DNA of 7,005 bases from positions 1-7,005 of the forward strand of contig JAKBCT010000046.1 in assembly GCA_021807655.1 (NCBI GenBank), given 5' to 3'. Positions 4,919-7,005 of this stretch are shown here, in pieces (positions within the stretch are counted from its first letter, which is position 1; each line of letters starts with the position of its first letter). This DNA comes from Actinomycetes bacterium (lineage in GTDB: Bacteria; Actinomycetota; Acidimicrobiia; Acidimicrobiales; RAAP-2). The notes under the pieces were generated by a model, which made no database searches, had not been told where the DNA came from, and was given only the letters and a program-made list of their open reading frames with translations. The position numbers and the translations under genes were made by a program.

Positions 4919-5364
4919 GCGTCATAACTTTCCCCCGACGCGTCGAACGACGGCTCGGTTCGCCGAGCCGACCAGCGGTGCGAACCGGCGAACATCGCGC
5001 CAAGGTCACGCATCAGCCACTCGTGCGAACTCGGTGGCGAAACACTTCGGCCACCCGGCGATCGATCATCATCATGGGGGCTGCGTTGGTGGTGTCGCTG
5101 AGCGGGAGCATGGTGGTGGCCAACCGTCAGGTGCAGCTACAGCGCCTCCAGAGCGCGCTGCTTCAGGCTCAGTCGAACTACGCCGTGCAGGTCGGATCGA
5201 TGACCAACGCGTCCGCACCAAGCCAGATTGCGTCCAAGGCTGGCGCGTTGCATCTGGTCGATCCCACGTCGGTAACGCAAGTTCCCGTCACGTCGCTTGA
5301 GAGGCCGCTGCCGATACCGCAGTTCAACGGGTACGCGCCGGTCACATCAAGGACGAGTCGGTGA
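4915..5364 (+). CDS. ftsL: FtsL-like septum formation membrane protein
   Basis: This is a 149-residue bitopic membrane protein: a basic cytoplasmic N-terminus of about 49 residues with many Arg, one transmembrane helix (about 50-68), then a Gln/Leu-rich coiled-coil stretch (70-95, RQVQLQRLQSALLQAQ). A short segment follows that resembles the end of FtsL/DivIC domains (IASKAGALHLVDPTSVTQVP, 105-124), then a Pro-rich tail. FtsL joins DivIC/FtsB and FtsQ in the divisome and activates the FtsW-FtsI septal synthase. FtsL sequences are poorly conserved, so the call rests on topology, coiled coil and the position between rsmH and ftsI, where ftsL is expected. The ATG at 4915 is chosen for its 4-nt overlap with the rsmH stop; the open frame upstream lies inside rsmH. 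Its stop overlaps the ftsI GTG (GTGA, 5361-5364). Confidence 0.82.
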   Translation: MSVITFPRRVERRLGSPSRPAVRTGEHRAKVTHQPLVRTRWRNTSATRRSIIIMGAALVVSLSGSMVVANRQVQLQRLQSALLQAQSNYAVQVGSMTNASAPSQIASKAGALHLVDPTSVTQVPVTSLERPLPIPQFNGYAPVTSRTSR

Positions 5365-7005
5365 GCCCGTCAGCCTCGACGCCGCCCCGGCGACCCCCGA
5401 GCAGGAGACCATCGCCGGTGGGGACGAGTCGTTCGGTGCGTCGCATTCGCTTGCTCCGTTTCTCACTGGTTGGACTCTTTGCGTTGCTTTCGGTGCGGCT
5501 CTTCATGCTCCAGATCGTCGATCACGCTCACTACGCGCAGTTGTCCGTCGGCCAGGTTCGAGTGGACCTCACCACGACGGCGCTGCGCGCCGGGATCTAC
5601 GACCGATACGGGCAGATCCTGGCCGTTTCGAGGCCGACGTCGCTCGTCATCGCCGACGACTTCCAAATCGCCCATCCCGACACCGAGGCCCAGGCGATGT
5701 CGCCCATTGTTGGGGTACCCGTCGGAAAGTTGACGAAACTGCTCTCGGAGCGCCACGGTTACGTGGTCATCAGTGACCACCTGGATCTGACCTTGGGCCG
5801 TCAGCTCGCGTCAATGAATTTCCCTGGCATCGTGGTACAGGACTCCTCGGTGCGTTCGTACCCCAACGGCCCCGAGGCGACGGCGCTCGTCGGGGGCATC
5901 AACGCGTCTGGGGTGGGTTCGGCCGGGCTGGAGTACCAATATCAGAAGCTTTTGGCGGGCCAGACAGGCATCACGCGCGCATTCGTGTCGGCGTCGGGGG
6001 TCAACCTTCCCAGCACCCACACGACGGTCATCAAGAAGGCCAAACCCGGCGTGGGACTCGAGTTGACGATCGATTCGTCGCTGCAATTCGTTACCGAGCG
6101 CTCCCTCGCCCACGCGCTGGCCACCACGGACGCCGTCGCGGGTACGGCCATCGTGATGGACGTGCACACCGGCGAGATCTTGGCCAATGCGTCGCTCGTG
6201 AATATTCGTGCGAAGCCCGGGGTCCTGGGCAAGGTGTCGTCGTGGGGGGTCTCGGTCGGCGTACCGGGGATCGAGCAGACGATCAGCGACCTCGCGTTCA
6301 GCTACGCCTACGAGCCGGGTTCGGTCTTCAAGGCGGTGACGTTCTCGGCCGCCCTCCAAGCGGGCATCATCACACCGACGACCGTTTTCACGATTCCCAA
6401 CAGCATCGTGGTCGGCGGGCGAGTCTTCCACGACGCCGAGAACCACGGACTCGAGCATCTCACCGCGACCCAGATACTCGCCCAATCATCCAATATCGGC
6501 ACCTACAAGATCACCAACCGACTCGGCGAAGCTGGTCTGCTCAGTCAGGTAGAGCGCCTGGGCTTCGGTCAGTTGACCACCCTGAACTTCCCGGGTGAGA
6601 CGCCCGGACTCCTCGCGAACGCGAACACCTGGAACGCGAGCGACATGGCTGCCATGCCCATCGGTCAGGTCGACGCGGTGCCACCGATCCAGGTGCTCGA
6701 CGCCTATAACGCGATCGCGAACGGCGGCGTCTTCGTCGAACCGAAACTCGTGCGCGGCTACGTCTTGGCTAACGGTGCGGTGCGCGCCGCGCCGCCGAGC
6801 AAGACGCGTGAAGTAATAACGCCAGCGGTGTCGTCTACGTTGACCAAGATGCTCGAACAGGTGGTTCTCGCGGGTACTGGCACCAACGCGATCATTCCTG
6901 GGTACCCGGTGGCGGGTAAGACGGGAACCGCGACGATTCCCTATCCGGGCAAGGACCTGCTGCTCTCGGGTCAGTTCGACGCAACCTTCGTCGGTTTCGC
7001 CCCGG
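5361..7005 (+). CDS. ftsI: Class B penicillin-binding protein FtsI/PbpB (septal transpeptidase), 3' end beyond window
   Basis: This is the division-specific peptidoglycan transpeptidase, which cross-links septal cell wall; 548 residues are visible and the stop lies outside. After an Arg/Pro-rich cytoplasmic N-terminus comes one membrane anchor (about 37-55, RFSLVGLFALLSVRLFMLQI), then the dimerisation/pedestal domain beginning at RAGIYDRYGQILA (about 78-90), where Ala replaces Gly of the usual RGxIxDR. The transpeptidase domain holds all three catalytic motifs: SVFK (S321 nucleophile, K324, in YEPGSVFK), SSN (376-378) and KTGT (520-523). The frame has no break. The GTG at 5361 overlaps the ftsL stop by 4 nt and has AAGGA 7 nt upstream at 5349-5353. 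Position after ftsL in the dcw cluster identifies it as the septal rather than the elongation enzyme. Cell-wall ligases and ftsW would be expected next. Confidence 0.96.
   Translation, partial: MSPSASTPPRRPPSRRPSPVGTSRSVRRIRLLRFSLVGLFALLSVRLFMLQIVDHAHYAQLSVGQVRVDLTTTALRAGIYDRYGQILAVSRPTSLVIADDFQIAHPDTEAQAMSPIVGVPVGKLTKLLSERHGYVVISDHLDLTLGRQLASMNFPGIVVQDSSVRSYPNGPEATALVGGINASGVGSAGLEYQYQKLLAGQTGITRAFVSASGVNLPSTHTTVIKKAKPGVGLELTIDSSLQFVTERSLAHALATTDAVAGTAIVMDVHTGEILANASLVNIRAKPGVLGKVSSWGVSVGVPGIEQTISDLAFSYAYEPGSVFKAVTFSAALQAGIITPTTVFTIPNSIVVGGRVFHDAENHGLEHLTATQILAQSSNIGTYKITNRLGEAGLLSQVERLGFGQLTTLNFPGETPGLLANANTWNASDMAAMPIGQVDAVPPIQVLDAYNAIANGGVFVEPKLVRGYVLANGAVRAAPPSKTREVITPAVSSTLTKMLEQVVLAGTGTNAIIPGYPVAGKTGTATIPYPGKDLLLSGQFDATFVGFAP

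Overview
The window is GC-rich bacterial chromosome that reads as an actinobacterium. The evidence is a DUF3040 membrane protein near mraZ, an actinobacterial-style HNH protein, frequent GTG starts and G/C-biased third codon positions. The small W-rich protein beside the HNH gene makes me lean towards class Acidimicrobiia, but that is inference. The right half is the head of the division and cell wall (dcw) cluster. The left half holds ordinary chromosomal genes. I see no insertion sequence, phage gene, CRISPR array, tRNA or rRNA.

Layout. Positions 1-545 (minus) are the N-terminal 181 residues of an NhaA Na+/H+ antiporter that runs off the window. Positions 567-1052 (minus) are a low-molecular-weight protein tyrosine phosphatase, probably co-transcribed with nhaA. 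A 92-bp divergent spacer separates them from 1145-1531 (plus), a DUF3040 two-helix membrane protein. Positions 1532-1697 are non-coding and rich in inverted repeats. Three plus-strand genes then run almost without gaps: a small W-rich protein of unknown function (1698-1952), an HNH nuclease-family protein (1962-2468) and a lipoate-ligase/octanoyltransferase-family protein (2465-3136). Positions 3137-3464 are intergenic and end in a phased array of MraZ-type boxes. The dcw operon follows: mraZ (3465-3884), rsmH (3977-4918, or from 3881), an ftsL-like gene (4915-5364) and the class B penicillin-binding protein ftsI/pbpB (5361 to beyond the window end).

How the genes work together. MraZ is expected to bind the repeats just upstream of its own gene and so control the dcw operon. 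RsmH methylates 16S rRNA. The FtsL-like protein and FtsI are membrane components of the divisome and make septal peptidoglycan. The rsmH/ftsL and ftsL/ftsI junctions are 4-nt start/stop overlaps, which points to one translationally coupled transcript.

I found no clearly new biological system. The observations most worth a second look are the extended 10-bp-phased MraZ-box array, the unassigned W-rich/HNH/lipoate-transferase gene trio, a cysteine in the lipoate-family protein that suggests octanoyl transfer, and a pair of mutually exclusive hairpins after the DUF3040 gene.
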